From the NCBI GenBank assembly GCA_050740255.1, contig JBOICV010000141.1, forward strand, positions 1 through 64,000: a stretch of 64,000 bases of DNA, given 5' to 3'. Origin of the DNA: JBOICV01 sp050740255 (GTDB lineage Bacteria; Pseudomonadota; Gammaproteobacteria; Nevskiales; JBOICV01). The position numbers and the translations under genes are program-made. The notes beneath the pieces were generated by a model, which was given only the letters and a program-made list of their open reading frames with translations, was not told where the DNA came from and ran no database searches. Positions 1-8,261 of this stretch are shown one piece after another (position 1 is the stretch's first letter; the number at the start of each line of letters is the position of its first letter).

Positions 1-2
1 AG

Positions 3-431
3 TCAGGCGTGAGCACGCCTGCGCCCAGCGACTATCACGCCAAGCTAGCCGCCACTAATGCGGTGGACAAGAATTTCATCTTGCAGAATCTTGGCAAGCT
101 CAAGCTGCTCGATACGCGCACTCCTGCTGAGTTCGGCGGCACCGACGTGCGCGCCGCGAAAGCGGGCCACATACCGGGCGCGAAGAACCTGGACTGGACC
201 CTGGCAATGGATCGCGCCAACAACTTCAAGCTAAAGCCGGAGGCGGAGCTGCGTGCACTGCTGGCGGAGCGCGGCATCACCTCCGGCGACGAAATCGTCG
301 CTTACTGCCAGACGCACCATCGCTCCGCACACACCTACACCTGGCTGAAGGCGCTTGGATATCGGGTAAAAGGCTATCCCGGCGCCTGGTCGGATTGGGG
401 CAACGATCCCGCTACTCCAGTCGAAACCTGA
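3..431 (+). CDS. Sulfurtransferase, rhodanese domain (5-prime truncated by window edge)
   Basis: This is one complete rhodanese domain that ends the gene. The frame is open to the window edge, so the GTG at 9 need not be the true start, and an N-terminal inactive rhodanese domain probably lies outside. Visible are the D-T-R-x-x-x-E-F strand-turn, the conserved AGHIPGAKN segment and the catalytic loop YCQTHHRS with the persulfide-forming Cys. The C-terminal ending, with its Y-P-G-A-W-S-D-W-G-N segment, is typical of the second domain of two-domain thiosulfate or 3-mercaptopyruvate sulfurtransferases. The family moves a sulfane sulfur from a donor such as thiosulfate to an acceptor thiol or cyanide. 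The loop sequence fits thiosulfate better than mercaptopyruvate, but that is inference. Confidence 0.85.
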   Translation, partial: SGVSTPAPSDYHAKLAATNAVDKNFILQNLGKLKLLDTRTPAEFGGTDVRAAKAGHIPGAKNLDWTLAMDRANNFKLKPEAELRALLAERGITSGDEIVAYCQTHHRSAHTYTWLKALGYRVKGYPGAWSDWGNDPATPVET

Positions 432-464
432 GTTCGTGGCGCATATCGATCTGCGCCGCGGCCC

Positions 465-730
465 AGGGCCTGTTTACCCATGTTTCACGCGAGCGACGGA
501 GGCCCATTTTGCGCAGGGCGCGAAACGAGGAGCGTGATGTGCTTACTGTACATGAGCGACGAGTGACAAAGCCCTGCGCAAAAGGGGCCCCGTCCCTGCG
601 GGTTGCGCCCCAAAACGCGCCATGCGGCGTTACTCGCCTTGGCCATAGAGTCTATGGCTCTGCGGCTCGCGCCTTGCCTCGCACGTTTTGGGGCAGCAAC
701 GCACGTGCGAAACATGGGTAAACAGGCCCT
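465..730. mobile_element. MITE-like element with 22-bp perfect terminal inverted repeats
   Basis: A 22-bp sequence at 465-486 (beginning AGGGCCTGTTTACCC) recurs as its exact reverse complement at 709-730. Inside are further inverted pairs: 507-519 with 571-583 (13 bp, TTTTGCGCAGGGC), 602-617 with 684-700 (one unpaired base), and a short palindrome at 643-657. No long reading frame lies within, which fits a non-autonomous palindromic element. The right terminus contains the ATG at 714 used by the downstream transporter gene. No second copy was seen in this window. Confidence 0.7.
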
Positions 731-1631
731 CACCTGCGCCGTGCTGGCCGGCGCGCTGTTCGCCACCATGGGTGCGCTGGTGAAGCTGACCACCGGGCGC
801 ATGCCGACCGAGATGGCGGTATTCCTGCGCAATTTGTTCGGCCTGGCAATGTTGACCCCGTGGATGTTGCGGCTGGGTGCGCCCGGACTGAAAACCCAAC
901 GTTACGGCGGCCACCTCGTCCGCGCGGTGTTCGGCCTGACCGCGATGTACTGCTTTTTCTACACCTTCCATCACCTGCCGCTCGCGCAGGCGATGCTGCT
1001 GAATTATTCCGCGCCGGTATTCCTGCCGATCATCGCCTACCTGTGGTTAAAGGAGCGGCCGGGCGCGGCAGTATATCCCGCGGCTCTGATTGGTTTGGCC
1101 GGCGTCGCACTGGTGCTGAACGCCAGCACAATAGGACTCAGTTCTGTGGCCGGAATAGTTGGTTTGGCCTCCGGTATTTTTGCGGCGCTGGCGATGGCGG
1201 GCGTGCGGCGTATTACCAATACTGAGCCCACTTCGCGCATCGTGTTCTACCTCACGCTGCACGGCGCAGTCCTGTCCGGCATTCCTATGTTGTGGCGCTG
1301 GCAGAATCCGACTGGGCTCGACGTGTTAATCATGCTTGGCGCCGGTGTTAGCGCCACGCTGGGCCAGCTATTTCTGACGCGCGCTTACTCGCTCGGCAGC
1401 GCGGCGCAAATCGCGCCGCTGACTTACACCACGGTGGTGTTCGCGGCGATCTGGGGCTGGCTGTTGTGGGATGAAGCGCTTAGCTCGAGCTTCGCGTTCG
1501 GCGCGCTACTGATTGCGATTGGCGGCACGCTGGCGTTGCGCGCAAGTCCCAAGCCGGCACCAATCCCCGAAGAATTACTGCCCGAAGAATTGCTCGATGC
1601 CGACCTGATCCATGGTCGGCATGGCGATTAG
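714..1631 (+). CDS. DMT superfamily transporter, two EamA domains
   Basis: The 305-residue product is an inner-membrane transporter with about ten hydrophobic segments arranged as two EamA halves. The first half carries the usual GALFATMGALVKL opening helix, and the second half ends in a WGWLLWDEALS-type segment. Family members export or import small metabolites; the substrate cannot be read from sequence. The ATG at 714 is chosen because the first membrane helix begins directly after it. The frame stays open further upstream from a TTG at 603, but that stretch is MITE sequence. The first six codons (MGKQAL) are therefore read from the right inverted terminus of the MITE-like element, and any native start (for example GTG at 741) may have been replaced. 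Confidence 0.85.
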   Translation: MGKQALTCAVLAGALFATMGALVKLTTGRMPTEMAVFLRNLFGLAMLTPWMLRLGAPGLKTQRYGGHLVRAVFGLTAMYCFFYTFHHLPLAQAMLLNYSAPVFLPIIAYLWLKERPGAAVYPAALIGLAGVALVLNASTIGLSSVAGIVGLASGIFAALAMAGVRRITNTEPTSRIVFYLTLHGAVLSGIPMLWRWQNPTGLDVLIMLGAGVSATLGQLFLTRAYSLGSAAQIAPLTYTTVVFAAIWGWLLWDEALSSSFAFGALLIAIGGTLALRASPKPAPIPEELLPEELLDADLIHGRHGD

Positions 1632-1645
1632 CGCCCGGCGAGTCG

Positions 1646-2398
1646 TTACCAGACAGTCTGCTTGCGGTCGGCGAAGAAGCCGCCACTCGGCCCACCATCC
1701 GGCAACGTCGCCAACCAGGTAATAGTATCGGCGCCCTGCTCCGGCGTGAGATTTGCGCCCTCGCCGCCCATACGCGTCTTGACCCAACCCGGACTAGCCG
1801 AGTTAACGAGCACGTTCGTGCCCTTCAGCTCCTCCGACAAAATACGCGTCAGTGTATTGATTGCGACCTTGGACACGCGATAAGCGGGCCAGCCGCTGTT
1901 CATGTCGGTCAGGCGCGCCATGCCGGTGCTGACGTTCACGATGCGGCCGTAGTTCTGCGCCTGCATCATCGGTACGAAAGAGCGACACAACGCGAGCGGA
2001 CCATAGAAATGTGTCGCCATACCCAATTCAAAAGCCGCTTTGGGGGTCGCCAGAATCGTATCCACAGTATCGCCATGGGAAACGTTATCCGGCACCACGC
2101 CGGCGTTGTTGACCAACACGTCGAGCCGCCCGTACTTGCGCTTCACCCAATCACCGATAAAGCTGCCGTCGATATTCTCGCCATGCGTGATATCGGTCAT
2201 GCGCGAGTCGGTTACATCCAACTCGATCGTGTCGACTTTCAGACCCTCCACTGCAAGCTTGGTCTTGGCCTGCCGCAGTTCGGCTTCGTCGCGCGCCGTC
2301 AGCAATACGCGCAGTCCCCGCTTCGCCAGCGCGCGACAAACCTCGAAGCCGATACCCCGATTGCCGCCGGTGACGAGCGCAATTCTCGTTTCACCCAT
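1646..2398 (-). CDS. SDR family NAD(P)-dependent oxidoreductase
   Basis: A classical short-chain dehydrogenase of about 250 residues. The N-terminal TGGNRGIG cofactor motif follows an opening beta strand, NNAG marks the core, and the catalytic Ser is followed by YRVSK. The overall look resembles the carbonyl-reductase-like subgroup (NADPH-dependent reduction of carbonyls), but the substrate is unknown. The ATG at 2398 is preceded by AAAGAGAA; an in-frame ATG at 2416 is also possible. The gene overlaps the end of the upstream cinA-like gene by 8 bp (26 bp with the longer start), so it is the last member of an icd-cinA-SDR operon. Confidence 0.85.
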   Translation of the reverse strand: MGETRIALVTGGNRGIGFEVCRALAKRGLRVLLTARDEAELRQAKTKLAVEGLKVDTIELDVTDSRMTDITHGENIDGSFIGDWVKRKYGRLDVLVNNAGVVPDNVSHGDTVDTILATPKAAFELGMATHFYGPLALCRSFVPMMQAQNYGRIVNVSTGMARLTDMNSGWPAYRVSKVAINTLTRILSEELKGTNVLVNSASPGWVKTRMGGEGANLTPEQGADTITWLATLPDGGPSGGFFADRKQTVW

Positions 2399-3149
2399 AC
2401 TTGATTTCTCTTTCATCTGTTACCCGCAGGCCAAGCTGCAGCAGCTTCGCACGCAACTCCCCATAAGCGGGCTGTGCCTCGGGCGCCGCGCCGCGAATAC
2501 TAAGCTCGATCTCCAGCCGGTTGCCGGTTTCCGGCAGGCTGGAGAGTTTAACCGTGGGATGAGCGGCCAGGATCGCCTCCATTACCGGAATCAGGTCGCC
2601 CTCACCGCTGCCCTGCACGCGCAGCAACAGTTCGATTTCAGGCGCCGCCTGCAACTGCCGATACTCCGTATCGAGCACCCATTCAATCATCGGCCAGGCC
2701 ATGTTCGGGAAACCGGGGACGAAGTGAACGCGACCTACACTAAAACCGGGCACGTTGTTGACCGGATTTGGAATCGGGCGCGCACCGCGCGGAAACTCGG
2801 CCATGCGCACGCGTTGCGGCCGCGCTGCCTGGCCATAGCGCGCCTCAATCAGGCGCGTGCCTTCCGGATGCGGCTCCAGCGGCACGCCTAGCGCCGCCGC
2901 GGCGCAGGCTCGGGTCCGGTCGTCCGGCGTGGCACCGATGCCGCCGCAACTGAAGACGATGTCGTCGCCGGCAAAGCTCTCGCGCAGAACAGCAGTTAAC
3001 CGGACGTCGTCGTCGCCGAGAATACGGCACCAGCCCAGCTTCAGACCACGCTGGTTCAGCGTACTCACCACCCAGGCAAAGTGCTTGTCGCCGCGCTTGC
3101 CCGAAAGCAGTTCATCACCGATAAGGATCAGACCAAAAGCGCCGGTCAC
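2391..3149 (-). CDS. CinA N-terminal (molybdopterin-binding, MoCF-like) domain protein
   Basis: A stand-alone COG1058-type protein of 252 residues. It opens with the LILIGDELLSG strand and loop, followed by the F-S-C-G-G-I-G-A-T-P-D-D-R motif of the MoCF/CinA fold. In full-length CinA this half has ADP-ribose or NAD-derivative pyrophosphatase activity while the C-terminal half is the NMN deamidase PncC. Here PncC is a separate gene some 25 kb away (27770-28270). The GTG start overlaps the icd stop as GTGA, implying translational coupling. In-gene residues past about 170 are less conserved and resemble the KH-like extension seen in short CinA proteins. Confidence 0.85.
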   Translation of the reverse strand: MTGAFGLILIGDELLSGKRGDKHFAWVVSTLNQRGLKLGWCRILGDDDVRLTAVLRESFAGDDIVFSCGGIGATPDDRTRACAAAALGVPLEPHPEGTRLIEARYGQAARPQRVRMAEFPRGARPIPNPVNNVPGFSVGRVHFVPGFPNMAWPMIEWVLDTEYRQLQAAPEIELLLRVQGSGEGDLIPVMEAILAAHPTVKLSSLPETGNRLEIELSIRGAAPEAQPAYGELRAKLLQLGLRVTDEREIKYG

Positions 3150-4915
3150 TCAGCTAGAGAACCAAATTGCTCGACCGCTTCGAAGATATCGGTCTCCGTG
3201 ACGATCCCGATAATCTCCTCGCCCTGTTGCACGACCAGACGGCTGAAGTTCTTCTCGGTGAGAATGCGCGAGGCCTCGTGCAGGCTGGTCGTAGCCGCCA
3301 CCGTCACCAGCGGTCGGCTGGCGATCTGGCTGACTTTCGTCGTCGTCGGCGAACGGTTGTCCTTCACAATCTTCGTGACGATATCGCGGCGCGTGAGGAT
3401 GCCCCAGCGGCCTTTCTTGTCCGGCTCGACCACAATGGAGCTGATGTCGTTCTTGCGCATCTCGTGCATCGCGTCTTCCACCGTTGCGTCGTCGTGCACG
3501 GTGATCAGCGAGCGCGTCATGATGTCGCCCACGGTATGCGGCACGCGGCCGCTGGCAATCATTTCTTCCAGGGGTTCCAGCAAGCGGCGGATCTCGCGCT
3601 GCTTACGTTCCTTGACCAGTTGCGCCTCGCGCTTGGCGCGCAAGGCTGCCAGGTCCAAGCCTGCCTCGATCTGCCGAATGATGGCATCGCCGAACTGGCT
3701 GGTGCCGACCTCGGTCGCGCCTTCGATCTGGCGCGCGAAGTCGTAGGTCACGATTTTGTCATTGATCACTTCCGGATAGGCCAGCGTGATCAGGTCGGCC
3801 GCTTCCTGCCAGCCCATGTACTCAAACATCATCACGCCGGAGAATAGCAGCGAGCCCGGATTGACCTTGTTCTGGTTGGCGTACTTCGGCGCGGTGCCGT
3901 GGGTGGCCTCGAACACCGCCACGTGGTCGGCAATATTGCCGCCCGGCGCGATGCCAACCCCGCCGACCTCGGCCGCGATGGCGTCGGACAGGTAGTCACC
4001 GTTCAGATTCGGGGTGGCGAGCACGTCGAATTCATCCGGCCGCAGCAGCATCATCTGGAACATGATGTCGGCGATGCGGTCCTTGATGACGATTTTGCCT
4101 TCCGGCTGTTTGCCGCCGAACTCGTTGTATAGCTGGTCCTCGGTGATGGTGTACTTGCCGAAGTCGTCGCGCGCGACCTCGTAGCACCAGTTGCGGAAGG
4201 CGCCTTCCGTATACTTCATGATGTTGCCCTTGTGCACGATCGTCACCGACTCGCGGCCGTGATCTATCGCGTACTGGACGGCCTTGCGCATCAGGCGCTT
4301 GGAACCGAACTCCGATATGGGTTTGACGCCGAGGCCCGCGCCTTCGAAGAACTCGGCCTTCAGCTCCTTGCGCAGAAACTTCGCCAGCTTCTCGTTCTCC
4401 GGCGAGCCGGCCTTGTACTCGATGCCCGCGTATACGTCCTCGGTGTTCTCGCGGAAAATCACCACATCCACTTTCTCGGGCTGCTTGAGCGGGCTGGGCA
4501 CGCCGGTGAAATGGCGTACCGGACGCACGCAGGCGTAGAGGTCCAAGTCCTGGCGCAGCGCGACGTTGAGTGAACGAAAACCGCCGCCGACGGGGGTGGT
4601 CAGCGGCCCCTTTATACAGACGATCAGCTCCTTGATCAGCTCCAGCGCTTCGTTGGGGTAGTAATTACCGTCGTACAGATTGGCGGCCTGCTCGCCGAGA
4701 TAGAACTGGCACCAGTGCACCTTGCGCTTGCCGCCATAGGCCTTCTCCACGGCCGCATCCCATACCCGCAGACAGGCTTTGGTGATATCCGGGCCGATGC
4801 CGTCGCCCTCCACGTAACCCAGGACGGGCTGGTCAGGCACCAGCAGCTTGCCGTCCTTGATGCTGATTTTTTCGCCGGAGCTTGGAAGGCGGATGTGCTT
4901 GTATTTTTTAGCCAT
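3146..4915 (-). CDS. icd: NADP-dependent isocitrate dehydrogenase fused to two C-terminal CBS domains
   Basis: TCA-cycle enzyme converting isocitrate to 2-oxoglutarate and CO2, with an unusual extension. Residues 1 to about 425 are a complete Icd: GDGIGPD, the substrate loop RSLNVALRQ with the Ser that AceK phosphorylates in E. coli, VIFRENTEDVYAG, NLNGDYLSD, and the KYANQNKVNPGS plus VTYDFAR segments matching NADP rather than NAD specificity. A charged linker leads to two CBS repeats in the last 125 residues (VGDIMTRSL..., VSQIASRPL...). CBS pairs usually bind adenine nucleotides and act as energy sensors, so allosteric control by ATP/ADP/AMP is plausible but inferred. The ATG at 4915 has AGGA upstream; 589 residues compare with about 416 for E. 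coli Icd. It heads an overlapping operon with the cinA-like gene and the SDR, divergent from queH. Confidence 0.92.
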   Translation of the reverse strand: MAKKYKHIRLPSSGEKISIKDGKLLVPDQPVLGYVEGDGIGPDITKACLRVWDAAVEKAYGGKRKVHWCQFYLGEQAANLYDGNYYPNEALELIKELIVCIKGPLTTPVGGGFRSLNVALRQDLDLYACVRPVRHFTGVPSPLKQPEKVDVVIFRENTEDVYAGIEYKAGSPENEKLAKFLRKELKAEFFEGAGLGVKPISEFGSKRLMRKAVQYAIDHGRESVTIVHKGNIMKYTEGAFRNWCYEVARDDFGKYTITEDQLYNEFGGKQPEGKIVIKDRIADIMFQMMLLRPDEFDVLATPNLNGDYLSDAIAAEVGGVGIAPGGNIADHVAVFEATHGTAPKYANQNKVNPGSLLFSGVMMFEYMGWQEAADLITLAYPEVINDKIVTYDFARQIEGATEVGTSQFGDAIIRQIEAGLDLAALRAKREAQLVKERKQREIRRLLEPLEEMIASGRVPHTVGDIMTRSLITVHDDATVEDAMHEMRKNDISSIVVEPDKKGRWGILTRRDIVTKIVKDNRSPTTTKVSQIASRPLVTVAATTSLHEASRILTEKNFSRLVVQQGEEIIGIVTETDIFEAVEQFGSLAE

Positions 4916-4997
4916 GCTGAAGTCCTGGATTGAGGGCGCCACGCGGAAGCGCCATAGTTTACATCGCGGCCGCCCGCGGGCTGGTAAAATTGCGGCT

Positions 4998-5690
4998 GTG
5001 AACCCCTACAGCCGTGAGCTTTTCAAGCGCACCCAGGAATTGGGCGTACCGGGCGGCGCCTGCAAAGTGCTGCTGCATTCCTGTTGCGCGCCCTGCACCG
5101 GCGAGGTCATGGAGGCGATGCAGGCGGCCGGCCTCGAGCTGACGGTGTTGTTCTACAACCCCAATATTCATCCGCGCAAGGAGTACGAGCTGCGCAAAAG
5201 CGAAAATAAGCGTCATGCGCAGCGCTTGGGTATTCCTTTTGTGGATGCGGACTACGATACCGACAACTGGTTCGCCCGCACCAAGGGCATGGAATGGGAA
5301 CCGGAGCGCGGCGCACGGTGCACCACTTGTTTCGATATGCGCTTCGAGCGTAGTGCGCTGTATGCGCACGAACAAGGGTTCGCGGTGTTCACCAGTTCGC
5401 TCGGCATTTCCCGCTGGAAAAATATGGAGCAGATCAATGACTGCGGGACGCGCGCGGCGGTGCGTTATCCGGGTCTGGCCTACTGGACTTACAACTGGCG
5501 TAAGCAAGGCGGCTCACAGCGCATGATCGAAATCTCGAAGCAGGAGCAGTTTTACCAGCAGGAATACTGCGGCTGCGTGTATTCGTTGCGCGATACCAAC
5601 CGGGCGCGCGTGGCCGGGGGTCGAGCGCGCATCCAGATGGGCGTGAAATTTTACGGCCGCGAAGAACTCGCGGCTCTTCCTGAAACCTGA
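4998..5690 (+). CDS. queH: Epoxyqueuosine reductase QueH
   Basis: Catalyses the last step of tRNA queuosine synthesis, reducing epoxyqueuosine to queuosine, and is the non-orthologous replacement for QueG. The 230-residue protein has the QueH cysteine signature: HSCCAPCT near residue 27, CTTCFDMR in the middle and YCGC towards the C-terminus, together able to bind a 4Fe-4S cluster and an extra metal. The GTG at 4998 is chosen because family similarity begins there (NPYSRELF). The frame is open further upstream but would run into the divergent icd gene. The gene stops immediately before the convergent glutaredoxin gene. Confidence 0.93.
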   Translation: MNPYSRELFKRTQELGVPGGACKVLLHSCCAPCTGEVMEAMQAAGLELTVLFYNPNIHPRKEYELRKSENKRHAQRLGIPFVDADYDTDNWFARTKGMEWEPERGARCTTCFDMRFERSALYAHEQGFAVFTSSLGISRWKNMEQINDCGTRAAVRYPGLAYWTYNWRKQGGSQRMIEISKQEQFYQQEYCGCVYSLRDTNRARVAGGRARIQMGVKFYGREELAALPET

Positions 5691-6011
5691 CTATTTGGGC
5701 GACTGCGCGGCCTCGACCAGCTTCTGCAACTCACCGCTCTGGTACATCTCTAGCGTGATATCGCAACCGCCGATCAACTCGCCTTTGATAAACACTTGCG
5801 GAAATGTCGGCCAGTTGGAAAGCTGCGGCAGGGTTGCGCGCACTTCCGGGTCGGCCAGCACGTCCACGTGTGCGAACTCGGCGCCGCAGGCCTTCAAGGC
5901 CTGGCTGGTACGCATGGAAAAACCGCATTGCGGGAAGTCCGGGCTGCCCTTCATGAAAATCACGACGGGGTTGGCGGCAAGGGTTTGCTTGATGCGTTCG
6001 GTAGTGGTCAT
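5691..6011 (-). CDS. grxD: Monothiol glutaredoxin, Grx4/GrxD type
   Basis: A 106-residue CGFS glutaredoxin that carries or transfers 2Fe-2S clusters using glutathione, acting in cytosolic Fe-S assembly and iron sensing. The PQCGFSMR active-site loop, the WPTFPQVFI cis-proline segment and GGCDI glutathione-binding segment are all present and length is standard. ATG at 6011 is used; the frame also has a TTG two codons upstream. It is convergent with queH with no intergenic space. Confidence 0.95.
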   Translation of the reverse strand: MTTTERIKQTLAANPVVIFMKGSPDFPQCGFSMRTSQALKACGAEFAHVDVLADPEVRATLPQLSNWPTFPQVFIKGELIGGCDITLEMYQSGELQKLVEAAQSPK

Positions 6012-6168
6012 GTTCAATTCAGCAGATCAATGCCAAATTATAAGCGGGACGCGGCATTAGCGCCGCGGCTGCAATTGAATTCGGTGTTGGACTGGACTAT
6101 CCTTCGCCCCCTTAACGCTTGGCGGGAAGCTGAGCATAGTACGGAAACTCTATTCAGGAGAATGGGTT

Positions 6169-6429
6169 ATGAACCCGTTAAATACGATAAAAGGAACGCT
6201 CATCGCCGGCGTCGTGCTGGCCGTCGTGCTGACATTCGTGATCAAGTATGTGGCCGCACCCAAGACCGACGGCGGCGCCGAAGCACCTACCGCAGCGGAA
6301 ACCGCGGCCCCGGAAGCTGGCGATGCAATGGTTATCGAATCGACGCCGCCCATGGAAGAAATCATGGAAGAGGACGCCGTACCGATGGAAGAAATTCCGG
6401 AAGAAGAAGTCGTGCCGCCCGCTGAATAA
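6169..6429 (+). CDS. Small membrane protein with acidic proline-rich tail
   Basis: Not recognised as a named family. The 86 residues have one N-terminal transmembrane helix (about 9-27, TLIAGVVLAVVLTFVIKYV), then an Ala/Glu/Pro tail with repeated P-M-E-E units and a strongly acidic end. The helix is followed by Lys residues, and the orientation is not clear. AGGAG lies upstream of the ATG. It is 47 bp upstream of the PuuD-like gene on the same strand and is likely co-transcribed, so a small accessory subunit role is possible. Confidence 0.7.
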   Translation: MNPLNTIKGTLIAGVVLAVVLTFVIKYVAAPKTDGGAEAPTAAETAAPEAGDAMVIESTPPMEEIMEEDAVPMEEIPEEEVVPPAE

Positions 6430-6476
6430 GCCGGCGACCACTAGCCACAAAGCAATAATTCACGGGGAGAAGAATC

Positions 6477-7004
6477 ATGGATTTCAGCCTCAACGACCTG
6501 GTCCTCGACCGCTGGCTGCACGTTGCGGCCGGCATCACCTGGATTGGTCTGCTGTACTACTTCAATTTCGTGCAGGTGCCCGCGCTGGCTGATGCGGCCG
6601 CGGACAAAGGCGGCCCCGGTGGCGCCGGAATTTCCAAGTATGTTGCGCCCCGTGCGCTGCTCTGGTTCCGCTGGGCCGCGCTCGTCACCTGGATAACCGG
6701 CGCGTACTATCTGGAGCGCAATGGCAATCTGCTGGGCTCGCTCGCGCTGGGGACCATGACCGAAGGCGGTAACTTGTATCAGGCCACCATTGGCATGGGC
6801 GCCTGGCTAGGCACCGTCATGCTGTTTAACGTCTGGGTCATCATCTGGCCCAACCAGAAAAAGGTGCTGGGCATCGTTCCGGCCGCCGACGATGAAAAGG
6901 CCAAGGCGCGACGTCGGGCCTTTCTCGCTTCACGCACCAACACCATGCTGTCGCTGCCGATGCTGCTGTTCATGGTCGGCGCGGTGCATGGATTAGCATT
7001 CTAG
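6477..7004 (+). CDS. Urate hydroxylase PuuD-like membrane protein (no cytochrome domain)
   Basis: A 175-residue protein with about four membrane helices, with the look of the N-terminal Urate_ox_N (DUF989) region of PuuD: RWLHVAAGITWIGLLYYFNF, WFRWAALVTWITG, and a late WVIIWPNQKKVLG segment. Full-length PuuD carries a C-terminal cytochrome c domain and oxidises urate; that domain is absent, and no purine genes are nearby. It may pair with a separate cytochrome or serve another redox task. GGGGAGAAG precedes the ATG. A strong hairpin terminator follows the stop. Confidence 0.7.
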   Translation: MDFSLNDLVLDRWLHVAAGITWIGLLYYFNFVQVPALADAAADKGGPGGAGISKYVAPRALLWFRWAALVTWITGAYYLERNGNLLGSLALGTMTEGGNLYQATIGMGAWLGTVMLFNVWVIIWPNQKKVLGIVPAADDEKAKARRRAFLASRTNTMLSLPMLLFMVGAVHGLAF

Positions 7005-7023
7005 GGCCACCGTTTTTCATCTG

Positions 7024-7056
7024 AAACCCGGCCCTTCGGCCGGGTTTCTTGCTTTT
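7024..7056 (+). terminator. Rho-independent terminator
   Basis: A perfect 10-bp stem AAACCCGGCC / GGCCGGGTTT with a CTTC tetraloop (7024-7047), followed by a T-rich stretch CTTGCTTTT. It sits just after the PuuD-like gene and before argD, so it ends the upstream operon. Confidence 0.85.
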
Positions 7057-7069
7057 CAGGGCTGAAAAG

Positions 7070-8260
7070 ATGTCCGAGTCGCCAAGTTTTCTCATGCCGA
7101 ATTACCAACGGCAACCATTGGTCTTCGCCATGGGCGAAGGCGCGTGGCTGTGGGATCCGCAAGGCAACAAGTACCTGGACGCATTGTCCGGGGTGGCGGT
7201 GACGGCGCTGGGCCATGCGCATCCGAAGCTCACTCAGGCCATTTCGCACCAGGCCAAGCGCCTGATGCATACCTCCAACATCTTTCGCATCGAGCTGCAG
7301 GAACAATTGGCCGCGAAGCTGTGCGCGCTATCCGGCATGCAGAGCGTGTTTTTCTGCAATTCCGGCACGGAAGCCAATGAGGCTGCCATCAAGCTGGCGC
7401 GGCTATACGCGCACAACCGCGGCGTCCGCAATCCTGAAATCGTAGTGATGGAGAACGCCTTTCACGGCCGCACACTCGCCGCGCTGGCCGCGACCGGCAA
7501 TGACAAAATCAAGCTGGGTTTCGATCCGCTGCCCACAGGCTTTCTGCGTGTGCCCTACGGCGATCTGCTCGCAGTGCACAACCTGCGGCGCAGGAATATT
7601 GTGGCGGTACTGGTGGAGCCGGTACAGGGCGAGGCCGGCGTGAACGTGCCGCCCGAGGGCTATCTGACCGGCTTGCGCAAGCTGTGCAGCGAACGCGGCT
7701 GGTTGTTCATGCTGGATGAAATCCAGACCGGTATGGGCCGCACTGGCCAATGGTTCGGATTCCAGCACGAAAAAGCGCTACCGGACGTCATGACGCTGGC
7801 CAAAGGTCTGGGCGGAGGCTTTCCAATCGGCGCCTGCTTGGCTGCCGGGGCGGCCGCCCAGGTGTTCGGACCCGGTACGCATGGCTCGACCTTTGGCGGC
7901 AATCCGCTGGCCTGCCGCGCCGCACTCGCCGTGACCGAAGTCATCGAACAGGATCAGCTCTGCGCCAATGCCGCGGAGATGGGCGCACGCATTCTCGCAA
8001 AGCTGCGCGAGGGCTTGCAGGGCCACTCCGGTGTCGTCGAAATACGTGGCAAAGGACTCATGATCGGCGTGGAACTGGATCGGCCCTGCGCTGAGCTGGT
8101 GGGTCAGGCGCTGGAGAAGCATTTGCTAATCAACGTCACCGCTGACAAGAACATCCGTCTGCTGCCGCCGCTGATACTCAATCGCAAGGAGGCTGACCAG
8201 ATCGCCGACACCGTAATTGAGCTGGTAAAGGCTTTTCTCGCGGCGAAAACCGGAGATTGA
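7070..8260 (+). CDS. argD: Acetylornithine/N-succinyldiaminopimelate aminotransferase
   Basis: PLP-dependent class III aminotransferase of 396 residues that converts N-acetylglutamate semialdehyde to acetylornithine in arginine synthesis, and can also serve lysine synthesis. Seen: FFCNSGTEANEAAIKLAR, the FHGRT cofactor segment, LDEIQTGMGRTG, and the PLP lysine in TLAKGLGGGFPIGA. ATG at 7070 is used (AGGG upstream) rather than a TTG at 7049 that overlaps the terminator tail. argF follows one base after the stop, so the two form an operon. Confidence 0.95.
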   Translation: MSESPSFLMPNYQRQPLVFAMGEGAWLWDPQGNKYLDALSGVAVTALGHAHPKLTQAISHQAKRLMHTSNIFRIELQEQLAAKLCALSGMQSVFFCNSGTEANEAAIKLARLYAHNRGVRNPEIVVMENAFHGRTLAALAATGNDKIKLGFDPLPTGFLRVPYGDLLAVHNLRRRNIVAVLVEPVQGEAGVNVPPEGYLTGLRKLCSERGWLFMLDEIQTGMGRTGQWFGFQHEKALPDVMTLAKGLGGGFPIGACLAAGAAAQVFGPGTHGSTFGGNPLACRAALAVTEVIEQDQLCANAAEMGARILAKLREGLQGHSGVVEIRGKGLMIGVELDRPCAELVGQALEKHLLINVTADKNIRLLPPLILNRKEADQIADTVIELVKAFLAAKTGD

Positions 8261-8261
8261 T

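Noticed and set aside
1..431. Possible single-domain rhodanese starting at GTG 9
   Set aside because: The frame is open to the window edge and the C-terminal part resembles domain 2 of two-domain enzymes; treated as truncated.
5691..6017. TTG start two codons upstream of the glutaredoxin ATG
   Set aside because: ATG at 6011 fits the family and needs no unusual start.
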